Assembly: GCA_034435015.1 (NCBI GenBank) | Contig: DAOTYH010000045.1 | Coordinates: 186,001 to 250,000 of the forward strand | Origin: DAOTYH01 sp034435015 | Lineage (GTDB): Bacteria; Chloroflexota; Anaerolineae; Aggregatilineales; UBA3940 | Length of the DNA stretch: 64,000 nt | Reading direction: 5' to 3' | Shown here: in pieces, positions 1 through 8,235 of the stretch | Position numbering within the stretch: the first letter of the stretch is position 1 | Layout: each line of letters starts with the position of its first letter | Translations under genes and position numbers: made by a program | Notes under the pieces: model-generated | The model's database searches: none | What the model saw: the letters and a program-made list of their open reading frames with translations, nothing else | Told to the model about the DNA's origin: nothing

Positions 1-296
1 AATGGGAGCGGCGTCTGTCAGCCCTGACCATTCGGCGCTACAGCGACCCTGAGTCAACGCTTCAGGCCGTTATCAGGGGGGAGGCTGACGCGGCCCTGGT
101 AGATGGTATCACCGCGCGGTTAGGGGTGGGACGTTACCCTGAGCTGGCACTTGGTCCTAATGTAACAAATGTCTTCTTCGCGGTAGCTGTTCCGGAAGAG
201 AGCAGTCTTCTGTTGGAAAAGGTGAATGAGGTTATTCAGGCCATAGCTGACGATGGGACGCTGTCACGGCTGGTAGAGAAGTGGTTTGGTCTGTGA
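1..296 (+). CDS. Amino-acid ABC transporter substrate-binding protein, C-terminal fragment
   Basis: The window opens inside a reading frame that runs from base 3 to a TGA at 294-296. The visible 97 residues contain a GEADAALVDG stretch, a PNVTNVFFAVAVPEES strand and a C-terminal helix ending in DDGTLSRLVEKWFGL. This is the standard ending of family 3 periplasmic solute-binding proteins (polar amino acids, glutamine or arginine type), where the last helix closes the second lobe. The start, signal peptide and ligand pocket lie outside the window, so the substrate cannot be named. The next gene is convergent and begins its stop codon 45 bases further on. Family assignment is fairly firm; specificity is unknown. 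Confidence 0.8.
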   Translation, partial: WERRLSALTIRRYSDPESTLQAVIRGEADAALVDGITARLGVGRYPELALGPNVTNVFFAVAVPEESSLLLEKVNEVIQAIADDGTLSRLVEKWFGL

Positions 297-341
297 CGTT
301 CACAAAGAGAGGCGGCTCCGCTCAGCACCCAGAACGGCTGT

Positions 342-1388
342 CTAGTCAAACACAAGCTCAATCCACGTGGTATGGCCGCTTCGAATGTATACCTGCTCAC
401 TATAGGTACGCCTCGCTGAGCGGGTTGTGAGGGTGTACCATCCCTCCGGCAAGTCTCCCAGCGTGAAGTTCTCCTGCCATTGTTCATCGGGGATATTCTC
501 CGCGCCGGCGTATGTCCATGTATATCGGGTCGTATCCGGCCCCCGCAGAGTGATGGCTACCTCCGGTAACATTGCTCCGCTGGCGTCCACTACCCGCCCT
601 GCCAGCGTTCCATACCCGTAATAGGGCTTAAGCCACAAATCAGGGTTGCGTGTACTGGTCGTGTAGCTGGTTGGGTCGCCAACCCGCACCTCAAAGTGCA
701 GATGCGGCCCGCCGTTGGCTACACCTGTCCCGCCAACTGCTCCGATGATCTCTCTCACAGCAACAGCCTGCCCTGTCTGAGCGTAAATCTCGGAGAGGTG
801 CCCATACAAGGCATAGATAGGTTGCCCGTTATAAGTGTAGTCGCTCAGTTGCAGGATGATCAGGTTGCCATAGAAGTTCAGTTGCGGCCCGAAGATCATT
901 TCGGTGTCTGTCCCTGAGTAGTAGATCACCCCGTTTCCTACTGCCACTACCGGCGTCCCAATCGGGTTAGGGAACTCTACGCCTGTGTGCGGGCGATACT
1001 GCCCTCCTGCTGTGGCGCCGTAAGCGTAGTTCCGATCCAGGAAATCCCGCCACCCGTTGGAAATGGGGCGTTCCAGCCAGTAATGTTCTGGCGGCAGGCT
1101 GGCATCAACAGTGGGGGGCGGCTCTGTCTGTGTGCCTGTCCCTGTAATGGACAAAGCAGGCGTTGTCTGTTCTGGTGCGGCTGTCAGCACAGTCGGGGGT
1201 GCAAGAGTGCTAGGTATAGCCGCCGGCGGGAGCATCGCCGAAGGCGTAACTGTCGGCTCGGCAAGGGCCAGCGCGTAGGCCGGATCAGGGGTTTTGGTTG
1301 GGGTGGGAGCATATACTGTACGAGGACCACAACTCGTCAGAGAGCCGGCTATCACGATTGGAAGCAGGATGCCTAGCCTAAGTCGCAT
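342..1388 (-). CDS. M23-family peptidase lipoprotein with C-terminal carboxypeptidase-regulatory-like domain
   Basis: The 348-residue protein starts with a lipoprotein signal (LTSC, Cys20). A Pro/Thr-rich spacer of about 75 residues follows, then a LysM-less M23 domain at about 105-255. Zinc-site motifs are HTGVEF (His134, Glu138), LYGHLS (His197) and GPHLHFEV (His229, His231). Active M23 enzymes normally have Asp where this protein has Glu138, so the metal ligand is conservatively changed. Residues about 260-345 resemble a Cna-B/carboxypeptidase-regulatory beta-sandwich. It likely acts on peptidoglycan, or scaffolds a hydrolase, at the outer face of the membrane. It begins 3 bases after the stop of the upstream formimidoyltransferase gene, so the two are probably co-transcribed despite unrelated roles. 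Confidence 0.85.
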   Translation of the reverse strand: MRLRLGILLPIVIAGSLTSCGPRTVYAPTPTKTPDPAYALALAEPTVTPSAMLPPAAIPSTLAPPTVLTAAPEQTTPALSITGTGTQTEPPPTVDASLPPEHYWLERPISNGWRDFLDRNYAYGATAGGQYRPHTGVEFPNPIGTPVVAVGNGVIYYSGTDTEMIFGPQLNFYGNLIILQLSDYTYNGQPIYALYGHLSEIYAQTGQAVAVREIIGAVGGTGVANGGPHLHFEVRVGDPTSYTTSTRNPDLWLKPYYGYGTLAGRVVDASGAMLPEVAITLRGPDTTRYTWTYAGAENIPDEQWQENFTLGDLPEGWYTLTTRSARRTYSEQVYIRSGHTTWIELVFD

Positions 1389-1391
1389 AGC

Positions 1392-2903
1392 TCAGCCTAA
1401 CCCCAGACGGCCTGTAGCCAAAGCCACCACCTCGGTCGCCAGCGTTCTGCCAGTTTCTCGAATACGGGCAATCTCTTCACGTAGGGCGCGTGCCGCGGCC
1501 TCGTCCGCCAGCTCTTTCGCGTTGACCAACACATTGAGTGCGGCGGCTTCAATCGAGGCCAAAGCCATATGCGCACCTGCGGCGGCATCTGTCGCCGCAT
1601 TGACGTTGCCCTGTTCTGCCACGATCTTCAGTTGTTCAAGCGTTGCAAGTGCTTGACGCGCCGTTTGGAGGGGGACTTCTGCCGCGTGGCGTAACCCCGA
1701 CTGGATTGCCCGTTCTCTGTCTGGGTCTTCTTTGGGGCGTTTGTAAGCTTCCATGACAGCCGCGAAGGCAGAGCTGTCCTCGCTGATCCCTCTGAGAAGG
1801 CTGGCACGCAGAGCCTCTGCCTCAGCAATGACTGACTGCATAGCCGGCTCAACCTCGGCATACTTCTTCTTACCGACCGTTGTGCGGGCTACCATGGCGG
1901 CCAGCCCTGCCGCTGATGCACCTGCCATAGCCGCTACCGAGCCGCCGCCGGGTACAGGTTCGCCGCTGGCTACGGCATCGAGAAAGGCATCCGGCGAGAT
2001 ATCTTCAGCCTTAGCGGCTTGAATACGCCGCTCTAGAATTTGATCCTCAGTGAAGAGATCGAGTTGCAGATACCAACGGGCTGTGTCAATCAGCGCCTGT
2101 TCTGGGATTAGGCCGACCAGTTCGGCATAGGCGATCTGATAGCCATAGCGGGCCGCTTCAACCCGGATCAACTCCTGTACGCGATGGATGGGCGTCCGTG
2201 TGAAGTCGGTTAAGTTCATTGAGACCTGCGCTCGTCCGCCAACCAGCAGTCCGAGTGCCTTAACAAAACGCAGACCGCCGCTGGACTGTCGAATGGCTTT
2301 AGCGATCTTGTTGGCGGCCTCTACATCGTCCGTGTTCAAATAGACATTGTAAGCAATCAGAGGGGCACGCGCGCCGATGACGGTTGCTCCAGCCGTTCCC
2401 AGTTGAGGCGGCCCAAAATCCGGTGCACGCTCCGGATCATGCTGGATCGCCTCACGCAGACCTTCGTACTGCCCTTTGCGCAGGTTCTCTAGGTTGCGCC
2501 GCTCTGGCCGAGTAGCCGCTTCTTCATACAGGTAGACAGGAATACCCAGCTCACGCCCGACGCGCTCGCCCAGGCGGCGGGCAATGGCCACACAATCCGC
2601 CATCTTGACGCCTCGGATCGGCACAAAGGGCACAACATCGGTAGCCCCAATGCGTGGATGCTCCCCCGTATGGCGGGTCATGTCAATCAGGCCGGCGGCA
2701 GTCTGAATGGCGGCAAAGGCCGCCGCCTCTACTCCCTCCGGCGTGCCGGCAAAGGTGATCACCGAGCGGTTGTGGTCGGCATCTGAACTCTTATCCAGCA
2801 GTGAGACGCCGGGCGTGCGGCGGATAGCATCTGCAATAGCCTCAATTACTTCGGGGCGGCGCCCCTCGCTAAAGTTAGGGATGCATTCGACAAGTGGTTT
2901 CAC
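1392..2903 (-). CDS. Bifunctional glutamate formimidoyltransferase / formimidoyl-THF cyclodeaminase
   Basis: This cytoplasmic enzyme of histidine degradation transfers the formimino group of N-formimino-glutamate to tetrahydrofolate, then deaminates and cyclises it to methenyl-THF. The N-terminal transferase begins LVECIPNFSEGRR and carries DKSSDADHNRSVITF and RHTGEHPRIGATDVVPFVP, all typical of the family. The C-terminal cyclodeaminase (from about residue 315) carries the GEPVPGGGSVAA motif. At 503 residues it matches the fused FTCD architecture. A GTG start at 2903 is chosen because GAGGGA lies 8 bases upstream and the product then begins right at the conserved N-terminus; longer frames upstream add residues with no family similarity. 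No other histidine-utilisation gene is in view. Confidence 0.93.
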   Translation of the reverse strand: MKPLVECIPNFSEGRRPEVIEAIADAIRRTPGVSLLDKSSDADHNRSVITFAGTPEGVEAAAFAAIQTAAGLIDMTRHTGEHPRIGATDVVPFVPIRGVKMADCVAIARRLGERVGRELGIPVYLYEEAATRPERRNLENLRKGQYEGLREAIQHDPERAPDFGPPQLGTAGATVIGARAPLIAYNVYLNTDDVEAANKIAKAIRQSSGGLRFVKALGLLVGGRAQVSMNLTDFTRTPIHRVQELIRVEAARYGYQIAYAELVGLIPEQALIDTARWYLQLDLFTEDQILERRIQAAKAEDISPDAFLDAVASGEPVPGGGSVAAMAGASAAGLAAMVARTTVGKKKYAEVEPAMQSVIAEAEALRASLLRGISEDSSAFAAVMEAYKRPKEDPDRERAIQSGLRHAAEVPLQTARQALATLEQLKIVAEQGNVNAATDAAAGAHMALASIEAAALNVLVNAKELADEAAARALREEIARIRETGRTLATEVVALATGRLGLG

Positions 2904-2945
2904 CGGGAAGTCCCTCGCGTTGGTTCTGCCAGAGCTGACGGGCGG

Positions 2946-2974
2946 ATTATAGCGTGAGCAGGCAGGGGGAACAA
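2946..2974 (-). promoter_or_regulatory. Sigma-70-like promoter for the formimidoyltransferase gene
   Basis: On the minus strand TTGTTC (2974-2969) and a perfect TATAAT (2951-2946) are separated by 17 bases. The predicted start of transcription is about 35 bases ahead of the GTG start at 2903. Position, spacing and the perfect -10 agree with a housekeeping promoter. Confidence 0.6.
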
Positions 2975-3014
2975 CTAGCCGGTACAAACAACCAGCAATA
3001 GGCAAAGGAAAGAA

Positions 3015-3049
3015 GAAGAGGCCGGAACGAGAAGGACTCCGGCCTCTTC
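3015..3049 (-). terminator. Intrinsic terminator after the peroxiredoxin / winged-helix pair
   Basis: A perfect 12-bp inverted repeat (3015-3026 with 3038-3049, 11-base loop) is followed on the minus strand by the pyrimidine-rich, T-rich stretch TTCTTTCCTTT. It sits between the stop at 3071 and the promoter at 2974, so it separates the two leftward units. Confidence 0.75.
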
Positions 3050-3070
3050 AGCACTGAGCGCAAGGGGAGT

Positions 3071-3292
3071 CTACTCCCCTGCCTTTTCCTTGCCTGTTGC
3101 GGTCAGATAGTACACCTCATCGCGACTCTCAAGCAGGCCGGCCTCTGTGAGTTCGCGAAGACTGCTACGGACACGAAACAGCGGTAATCCTGTTCGCTGT
3201 GCCACCTCAGCCGGTGCCGCTGGTGTCTCCAGCGCTTTCAGGATCGTCTTAGCCGCTGGAGCTAGCGTTCCATCTGGGTTAATGCAGGCCAT
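3071..3292 (-). CDS. Small winged-helix DNA-binding protein
   Basis: This 73-residue protein reads as a single winged helix-turn-helix: an AAKTILKALETPAAPAEVAQ helix pair, the recognition helix LPLFRVRSSLRELTEAG and a wing strand LLESRDEVYYLTATGKE. It resembles ArsR/MarR-like minimal domains without an effector domain. It starts 3 bases after the peroxiredoxin stop and shares its terminator, so both are made from one mRNA. A role as a transcription regulator, perhaps of its own operon, is an inference. No cysteine is present, so direct thiol redox sensing is unlikely. Confidence 0.75.
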   Translation of the reverse strand: MACINPDGTLAPAAKTILKALETPAAPAEVAQRTGLPLFRVRSSLRELTEAGLLESRDEVYYLTATGKEKAGE

Positions 3293-3295
3293 CTT

Positions 3296-3955
3296 TTACC
3301 CCAAAGACTTCTTGCACAGATACCAGTCTATGCACTCGTAGCCGGCACGCAGTTGCTCATCCACCATCTCAATTGTCTTAGGGGCGGGCACGATCACCTT
3401 GTCTCCGGGTTGCCAGTTGGCCGGGGTCGCAACGCCATGTTGGTCGCTGGTTTGGAGTGCATCAATCAGCCGCAGGATTTCCTGCATGTTGCGGCCAGTA
3501 GTCAGGGGGTAGTAGATCATGGCGCGCAGTATCCCCTTGGGGTCAATAATGAACACTGCCCGTACTGCTTCGGTCTTGCTGGCGCCCGGCTGAACCATCC
3601 CGTACTTGGTAGCGACCTCCTTATTGAGATCAGCGATGATCGGGAAGTTAATCTTGACACCGGTCTTTTCTTCGATGTTCCGTACCCAAGCAATATGCGA
3701 ATAGACGCTGTCAATACTCAGGCCCAACAGTTCGACACCGCGCTTCTGGAGTTCAGGGTAGATTTCAGCGAAGGCTATGAACTCAGTTGTACAGACTGGT
3801 GTGAAGTCAGCCGGGTGGGAGAACAGGATAAGCCATGAATCTTTGTAGTCAGACAGCCTGATCACCCCATGAGTGGTTACCGCCTCAAACTCTGGTGCAG
3901 GCTCATTCAGACGCGGGAAAACCGGTACAGCGGTGCTGACCATTTCTTCGGACAT
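3296..3955 (-). CDS. Peroxiredoxin, archaeal-type Prx6 subfamily
   Basis: This thiol peroxidase reduces hydrogen and organic peroxides in the cytoplasm. The peroxidatic Cys55 sits in the PVCTTE motif, and two more cysteines lie near the C-terminus (Cys208 and Cys214, ECIDWYLC). That arrangement matches the Prx6-subfamily enzyme of Aeropyrum pernix (Cys50, Cys207, Cys213), which uses all three. At 219 residues it is of normal length, with the long C-terminal extension of the subfamily. A strong AGGAGGT precedes the ATG by 6 bases. About 50 bases upstream there is a TATAAT on the minus strand (4006-4001) without a convincing -35, and a small hairpin (4016-4032) just ahead of it. It is co-transcribed with the winged-helix gene. 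Confidence 0.92.
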   Translation of the reverse strand: MSEEMVSTAVPVFPRLNEPAPEFEAVTTHGVIRLSDYKDSWLILFSHPADFTPVCTTEFIAFAEIYPELQKRGVELLGLSIDSVYSHIAWVRNIEEKTGVKINFPIIADLNKEVATKYGMVQPGASKTEAVRAVFIIDPKGILRAMIYYPLTTGRNMQEILRLIDALQTSDQHGVATPANWQPGDKVIVPAPKTIEMVDEQLRAGYECIDWYLCKKSLG

Positions 3956-4139
3956 TTCTTACCTCCTAGTTCTGCGCTTACAACGGGTGGATATATTAAT
4001 ATTATAGACCACATTGAGGGCTGAAGGCCCTCACTCTATAGTGAACTAGTCCTGTTCTCCACTACTCTTAGATGCAGTTGGGTCGGAATGGTTGTGCTGG
4101 AGGAAGCCCTCTCCGAAGCTTTTTTATTGGAGGGACAGC

Positions 4140-4784
4140 CTAGGCCTCACTCCCAAGGAGCCTGCTTTTGCTCAATCGAGCTGTCACCACTGCTCGTATA
4201 TCCGCCTGCACGGCATCAACCGGACGCTCTCCGTTGACTACGACCCACCGGGCTGGCTCTGCCGCAATCAGCTCATGGTAGCCGGCATGAACCCGCCTGT
4301 GGAACTCTAGCGCCAGCGCGTCAAGACGATTCCATTCTGCCTCTTGATCTTGCTGACGGCGGCGTAGCCCAACCTCCGGGGCTACTTCCAGGTAGATGGT
4401 CAAATCCGGCTTCAGCCCGCCTGTGGCAAATAACGTGATCTGCCGTAACATATTCAGGTCAAGCCCATGGCCGTAGCCCTGATAGGCGAGGGTGCTGTCG
4501 TAGAAGCGGTCGCACAACACAACCTCCCCTGCCGCCAGCGCGGGGCGGATGACCTGAGTTACGATCTGCGCACGAGAAGCGGAATAGAGCAGGATTTCCG
4601 TGCGCGGGTCCATCTCGCGGTTGGCCGGGTCGTGCAACACCTCACGGATTTGTTCTCCAATGGGTGTTCCGCCGGGTTCTCTTGTGCGGCAAATGACATA
4701 GCCCTGCCGGACTAGAAAGTCAGCCAGCAGGGCTAACTGAGTGGTCTTGCCACAGCCGTCAGGGCCTTCAAAGGAGATAAACAT
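4140..4784 (-). CDS. tmk: Thymidylate kinase
   Basis: Phosphorylates dTMP to dTDP with ATP. The ATG at 4784 gives a 214-residue protein starting MFISFEGPDGCGKTTQ, with the P-loop GPDGCGKTT at residues 7-15, the DRFYDSTLAYQG dTMP-binding motif and a TREPGGTPIGEQIR motif. These are the standard TMPK signatures. Longer frames would run back into the preceding ATPase gene, whose stop codon ends 4 bases ahead of this start. The tight spacing implies one transcript with the R3H ATPase. The lid region RRRQQDQEAEWNR follows family pattern. Confident call. Confidence 0.95.
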   Translation of the reverse strand: MFISFEGPDGCGKTTQLALLADFLVRQGYVICRTREPGGTPIGEQIREVLHDPANREMDPRTEILLYSASRAQIVTQVIRPALAAGEVVLCDRFYDSTLAYQGYGHGLDLNMLRQITLFATGGLKPDLTIYLEVAPEVGLRRRQQDQEAEWNRLDALALEFHRRVHAGYHELIAAEPARWVVVNGERPVDAVQADIRAVVTARLSKSRLLGSEA

Positions 4785-4788
4785 CCCG

Positions 4789-6411
4789 TTACCCACGATA
4801 GATTCGAACGTGGCGTTCCGGCTCCTTACCGTAGCTGTGTGAAAGCAGGTTGGCCTTGCGGGCCAGCTCATGCTGTTGCCGCCGGATGCTTGCCTTCTGC
4901 GGCGAGAGGTCCACCGCCGGCGACCCGTTGAGGATAGCCTGTATGCCTTCCTGAGCCTCCCGGATAGCCCGCTCAAGAGGATTGTCCTGATCTACCTGTT
5001 CGACCTCCAGTTGGAACAGGTCAACAAGGAAATCTTCGATCTGGGTGACCGTATTAGAGCGCAATACATAGATCGAAATGCCGCCCTGTTCAGCATCGGA
5101 GACAAGGCGCGGACGCCGCCGGTAGAAGTTCTTGAGTGTCAGCAATACATCTGCCTCATCCAGTGTATCTACCACTCGCAGGGGCAACTTAAATCGTCTG
5201 GCCGACTCGATCAGCCTATTCCGTGCGATCCCATAAGGATAGACGTTGACTGTTTGCAGAGAGCCTCCACTCCGCACCCGCGGCTCCCATTCGTTGCCGG
5301 GGCCTTCATTTCCTTCGGGCAGGTGCTGATGATGGTTGTTTCTGCCCTCACGCAGTCCGTCAACCCTGCGGGCCTTGCGCCCATTTCCATCCATGTTGTG
5401 TGGCTGAGCTTCAGGCTGTGCCGTCTCGATGGTTACCTCGCCGTTTGGCCCGCGCCGTCTGATCTCTGGGGCGAGGGGGCGTCCCCGCAACAACATATCC
5501 ACTGCCGTCATGACATCGTGATGGATGATCAGGGTGTTTCGATCTTGAAGCTCAATCAGTACGTCGAAGGTCGGAGGTGCACGGCGCTCCAATACAGTCT
5601 TTTGCGTGCCCCGCCGGCGTGCCTCTTCATCTGAAAGCGTGACACTCTCGATGCCTCCTACCAGATCGGAGAGGGTCGGGTTGAGCAATAGGTTGTCAAG
5701 AGTGATACCGTGTGCTGTAGCGATCAACTGCACACCACGCTCTGCGATGGTGCGGGCCGCTTGAGCCTCCAGTTCACGCCCGATCTCGTCAATGACGATC
5801 ACCTCCGGGTTGTGGTTCTCGACAGCCTCAATCATCACCTCATGCTGGAGGCTGGGCATGGGAACCTGCATCCGGCGTGCTTTACCAACTGCCGGATGAG
5901 AGATGTCACCATCGCCGCCAATCTCATTAGAGGTATCCACGATCACCACACGCTTGGACTCCGCTAGTACGCGGGCCGCTTCACGAAGCATGGTCGTTTT
6001 GCCGACGCCGGGCTTGCCAAGAATCAGGATACTCTTGCCTGATTCAATGATGTCTTGGATGATGTCTATCGTCCCGAACACGGCCCGCCCAACCCGGCAG
6101 GTCAGCCCGACCACTTCGCCGCGCCTGTTACGGATTCCGGAGATGCGATGCAATGTCCGCTCGATGCCTGTGCGGTTGTCAGCATCAAAGTCGCCAACCT
6201 GCAACACAACTAGATCAAGGTCGTCCTGAGTCACTTCCCGATCAAGCAGAGTGTATTCCCCGTCCGTATAACGTGCCGTCGGTACACGGCCTAGATCAAG
6301 AATGACCTCCAGTAACTCGTCACTGCGATCAAGTTGCACAATCACCTGAGCAATGTCAGCAGGCAAGACAGCTAGCAGGCTGGATAAGTCATCTGTAATA
6401 CGTCGTTCCAT
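4789..6411 (-). CDS. R3H-domain AAA ATPase (SpoIIIAA / Ycf45-like)
   Basis: A 540-residue cytoplasmic ATPase. Counted from the ATG at 6411, the P-loop GKPGVGKTT spans about 132-140 and the Walker B VIVIDEIGRE ends in Asp208-Glu209. The fold is that of secretion-type or SpoIIIAA-like ATPases, also seen in plastid Ycf45. A low-complexity linker (about 335-385) leads to a second alpha/beta region, and the last 45 residues form an R3H single-strand nucleic-acid-binding domain (RRQQHELARKANLL, SYGKEPERHVRI). The start at 6411 has AGAAGGG 5 bases upstream; an in-frame ATG at 6450 lacks a ribosome site. The cellular role is not established in bacteria of this type. Co-transcribed with tmk. Confidence 0.88.
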   Translation of the reverse strand: MERRITDDLSSLLAVLPADIAQVIVQLDRSDELLEVILDLGRVPTARYTDGEYTLLDREVTQDDLDLVVLQVGDFDADNRTGIERTLHRISGIRNRRGEVVGLTCRVGRAVFGTIDIIQDIIESGKSILILGKPGVGKTTMLREAARVLAESKRVVIVDTSNEIGGDGDISHPAVGKARRMQVPMPSLQHEVMIEAVENHNPEVIVIDEIGRELEAQAARTIAERGVQLIATAHGITLDNLLLNPTLSDLVGGIESVTLSDEEARRRGTQKTVLERRAPPTFDVLIELQDRNTLIIHHDVMTAVDMLLRGRPLAPEIRRRGPNGEVTIETAQPEAQPHNMDGNGRKARRVDGLREGRNNHHQHLPEGNEGPGNEWEPRVRSGGSLQTVNVYPYGIARNRLIESARRFKLPLRVVDTLDEADVLLTLKNFYRRRPRLVSDAEQGGISIYVLRSNTVTQIEDFLVDLFQLEVEQVDQDNPLERAIREAQEGIQAILNGSPAVDLSPQKASIRRQQHELARKANLLSHSYGKEPERHVRIYRG

Positions 6412-6499
6412 AACCCTTCTACCAGTTCCCTCGCTGTCAGAATAGTCCATGAAACTTACAATTTTTTAGTCGTCCCTTCTAATCTAACTTCATTAAGAG

Positions 6500-7420
6500 T
6501 TATTCTCTTGGTCTGGCAATCGGCGTGGCCATTGGTACTCCCCCTTCGATATCGGGCAGAGGCTTAAACGCCTGATGCGTCACCCGCGCCACCGTATGTC
6601 TGACCATCACTGCCTGAGAAGCAAACACATGGAACCCCAGCTTGGCAAGAGCGCTGTCCGGGTAACCCATGTAGCATCTGAAGCGGCAGACAACAGGATA
6701 TGTATCTGCTCGTACAGCGGCCAGGACGCTGGCGGCGAAAGGAAGCGCTTCATGATAGGCCTCAGGCAACAGGTAAAGCTCGATGAGCACCCCCTGGCTC
6801 CCCCGGTAGACCGGCGCCATGCCGATGACATCCCCTGCGCTTTCGTAGAGATAGCACGTATCTGCCTGATTGGGCGGCGGCTCAACGTGTTTGATCAAGC
6901 CGGGTGAAAGCATGTTGTACAGGGAGAGCACAAGAGAGGTATCCGCTGGGGATGCAGGGCGCAACGGGTAAGTTGCGGCATCCAGCGGCGCTGGAGAACG
7001 CAACCACAAGTCTTGCCGGGCGTAAGCGGCAAAACCGGCCCGCCGTAAAATCTCCAGTGCCTGAGATGTCTCATCTACTTCGGCAGTGAGACTGACAGCC
7101 CCCTGTTGCCCTGCCGCCGCTGTCAAGCCATCTAGCAGGGCCAACCAGAGTGTCTCATCCGCACCGTCTTCCAGCGCCGGTGCTATATAGGCCAAGCTGG
7201 CATAGCGGCCATCCGCTGTAAAACGAAGCTGTCCTAATCCCCTGCCGTCCGGTCTACGCAATACGTAGATTTGCGCACGGCCAGTGCCGGTCAGTAAAGC
7301 ATGGTAGACGCTATCCCCGCCGGCTGTCAGGCTTAGCCGTGCATCGAAGCTGACTCCATGCCCGGCCAGCCGATAGACAAATGGCAGGTCATGCCAGCGT
7401 AAAGGGCGAATCTCCGTCAC
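6500..7420 (-). CDS. GNAT-like N-acetyltransferase protein
   Basis: A 306-residue protein starting at a GTG. It begins with IRPLRWHDLPFVYRLA and contains a second similar segment, YPLRPASPADTSLVLSLYN, near residue 150, as expected for tandem GNAT folds. The first half has a GLGQLRF beta-strand and an EILRRAGFAAYARQDLWLR element; the second ends SALAKLGFHVFASQAVMVRH. These mirror the terminal strands of GNAT domains, but the acetyl-CoA pyrophosphate loop (Q/RxxGxG/A) is not clear, so activity is uncertain. It lies 88 bases upstream of the R3H ATPase start and may share its transcript. Substrate unknown. Confidence 0.6.
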   Translation of the reverse strand: MTEIRPLRWHDLPFVYRLAGHGVSFDARLSLTAGGDSVYHALLTGTGRAQIYVLRRPDGRGLGQLRFTADGRYASLAYIAPALEDGADETLWLALLDGLTAAAGQQGAVSLTAEVDETSQALEILRRAGFAAYARQDLWLRSPAPLDAATYPLRPASPADTSLVLSLYNMLSPGLIKHVEPPPNQADTCYLYESAGDVIGMAPVYRGSQGVLIELYLLPEAYHEALPFAASVLAAVRADTYPVVCRFRCYMGYPDSALAKLGFHVFASQAVMVRHTVARVTHQAFKPLPDIEGGVPMATPIARPRE

Positions 7421-7620
7421 CTAATGTGCCTTGGCTCGTCCTCAAAAATTGACCTGTCGTCTTGGCCTGACAACAGGCGCATTGGGGATATTTCCCCGTC
7501 CCTGAACAGCCAATTTCTCTTTCCTGTGATTGATTCTAACACGTGAATGTGAAGCTGCAACCGCTCTTTTGTTAAGGTTCTGTGTAACTCTCCACTATAC
7601 CCGCTCATGTTTTTTTTCTT

Positions 7621-7649
7621 TTGCAGTGGATTCCTAGTACGGGTACAAT
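7621..7649 (+). promoter_or_regulatory. Candidate promoter for the sortase / substrate operon
   Basis: TTGCAG (7621-7626) and TACAAT (7644-7649) are 17 bases apart, about 60 bases upstream of the GTG start at 7709. The -10 matches 5 of 6 consensus bases; the -35 is weaker. The two-gene rightward operon begins after it. Confidence 0.4.
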
Positions 7650-7708
7650 CGGGACAGGTCATGACTTGTTTGCCCCAAGGTGGGGATTCTGTTGAACCGG
7701 AGGGGACT

Positions 7709-8221
7709 GTGACAAAGCGCACATCTCTCATTTTGTTGCTGGGTATACTTGTTCTGTTTGCGGCGTTGAGCGCGGGGGTACATGTTGCTACCGCCCAAAG
7801 TGAAGGTCGTATCGCTGGGATTGTTTACCACGATAAGAATGGAAACGGCACCCGCGAGGAAGGCGAAGAGGGCCTTGCGGATGTTCAGGTAAAGTTTGAT
7901 TCAGGCGGCTGGAGTACAACAATCACGACTGCGGAAAACGGTGCGTTTAGCATCCAGTTAAATCCCGCTACTTGGACGGTGACCGTTATCCCTCCCAGCG
8001 GCTATACCGCTCCTGAACCAAGTACACAGGCTTATATTGCCTTTGCAGGTGACGCGGTCACCAATATCGAATTTGGTCTGGTTCGATCTACTGCACTTCC
8101 CGCTTCCGGCGGTGTAGTCTCAGCGCCGGTGATCATTGCAGGGTTGTTTGGGGTAATGGTGATTGGTGTTGTGATGATTATTGCAGGCCGCCGTCAGGCC
8201 GGGAAGGACCTTCCGGCCTGA
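7709..8221 (+). CDS. SdrD B-like surface protein with LPASG sorting signal (probable sortase substrate)
   Basis: The 170-residue product has a signal peptide (cleavage probably after ATAQ, residue 30). One SdrD/Cna-B beta-sandwich follows with the calcium-binding-like loop HDKNGNGTREEGEEG (41-55). A C-terminal sorting-type signal comes next: LPASG at 130-134, a hydrophobic helix (about 138-160) and the basic tail RRQAGK. LPASG differs from canonical LPxTG by Ser for Thr. A sortase gene begins 14 bases downstream, which strongly suggests an enzyme-substrate pair. The GTG start at 7709 is preceded by GGAGGGG. It is likely to be displayed at the cell surface. The structural role is unknown. Confidence 0.75.
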   Translation: MTKRTSLILLLGILVLFAALSAGVHVATAQSEGRIAGIVYHDKNGNGTREEGEEGLADVQVKFDSGGWSTTITTAENGAFSIQLNPATWTVTVIPPSGYTAPEPSTQAYIAFAGDAVTNIEFGLVRSTALPASGGVVSAPVIIAGLFGVMVIGVVMIIAGRRQAGKDLPA

Positions 8222-8235
8222 GGTCGCCAAGTGAT

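Noticed and set aside
2904..3005. A start of the formimidoyltransferase at 3005 (TTG)
   Set aside because: It adds 34 residues without family similarity and crosses the predicted -10 element at 2946-2951.
3353..3838. Open frame of 161 residues opposite the peroxiredoxin
   Set aside because: The peroxiredoxin is certain on the other strand and fills the interval. No motif or ribosome site is present in the antisense frame.
4785..4976. N-terminal extension of thymidylate kinase to 4976
   Set aside because: It overlaps the C-terminal R3H domain of the preceding gene; the family start at 4784 is tightly coupled instead.
4870..5634. Open frame of 254 residues on the plus strand, opposite the R3H ATPase
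   Set aside because: The codons mirror the ATPase on the other strand, there is no ribosome site, and the protein shows no family motif.
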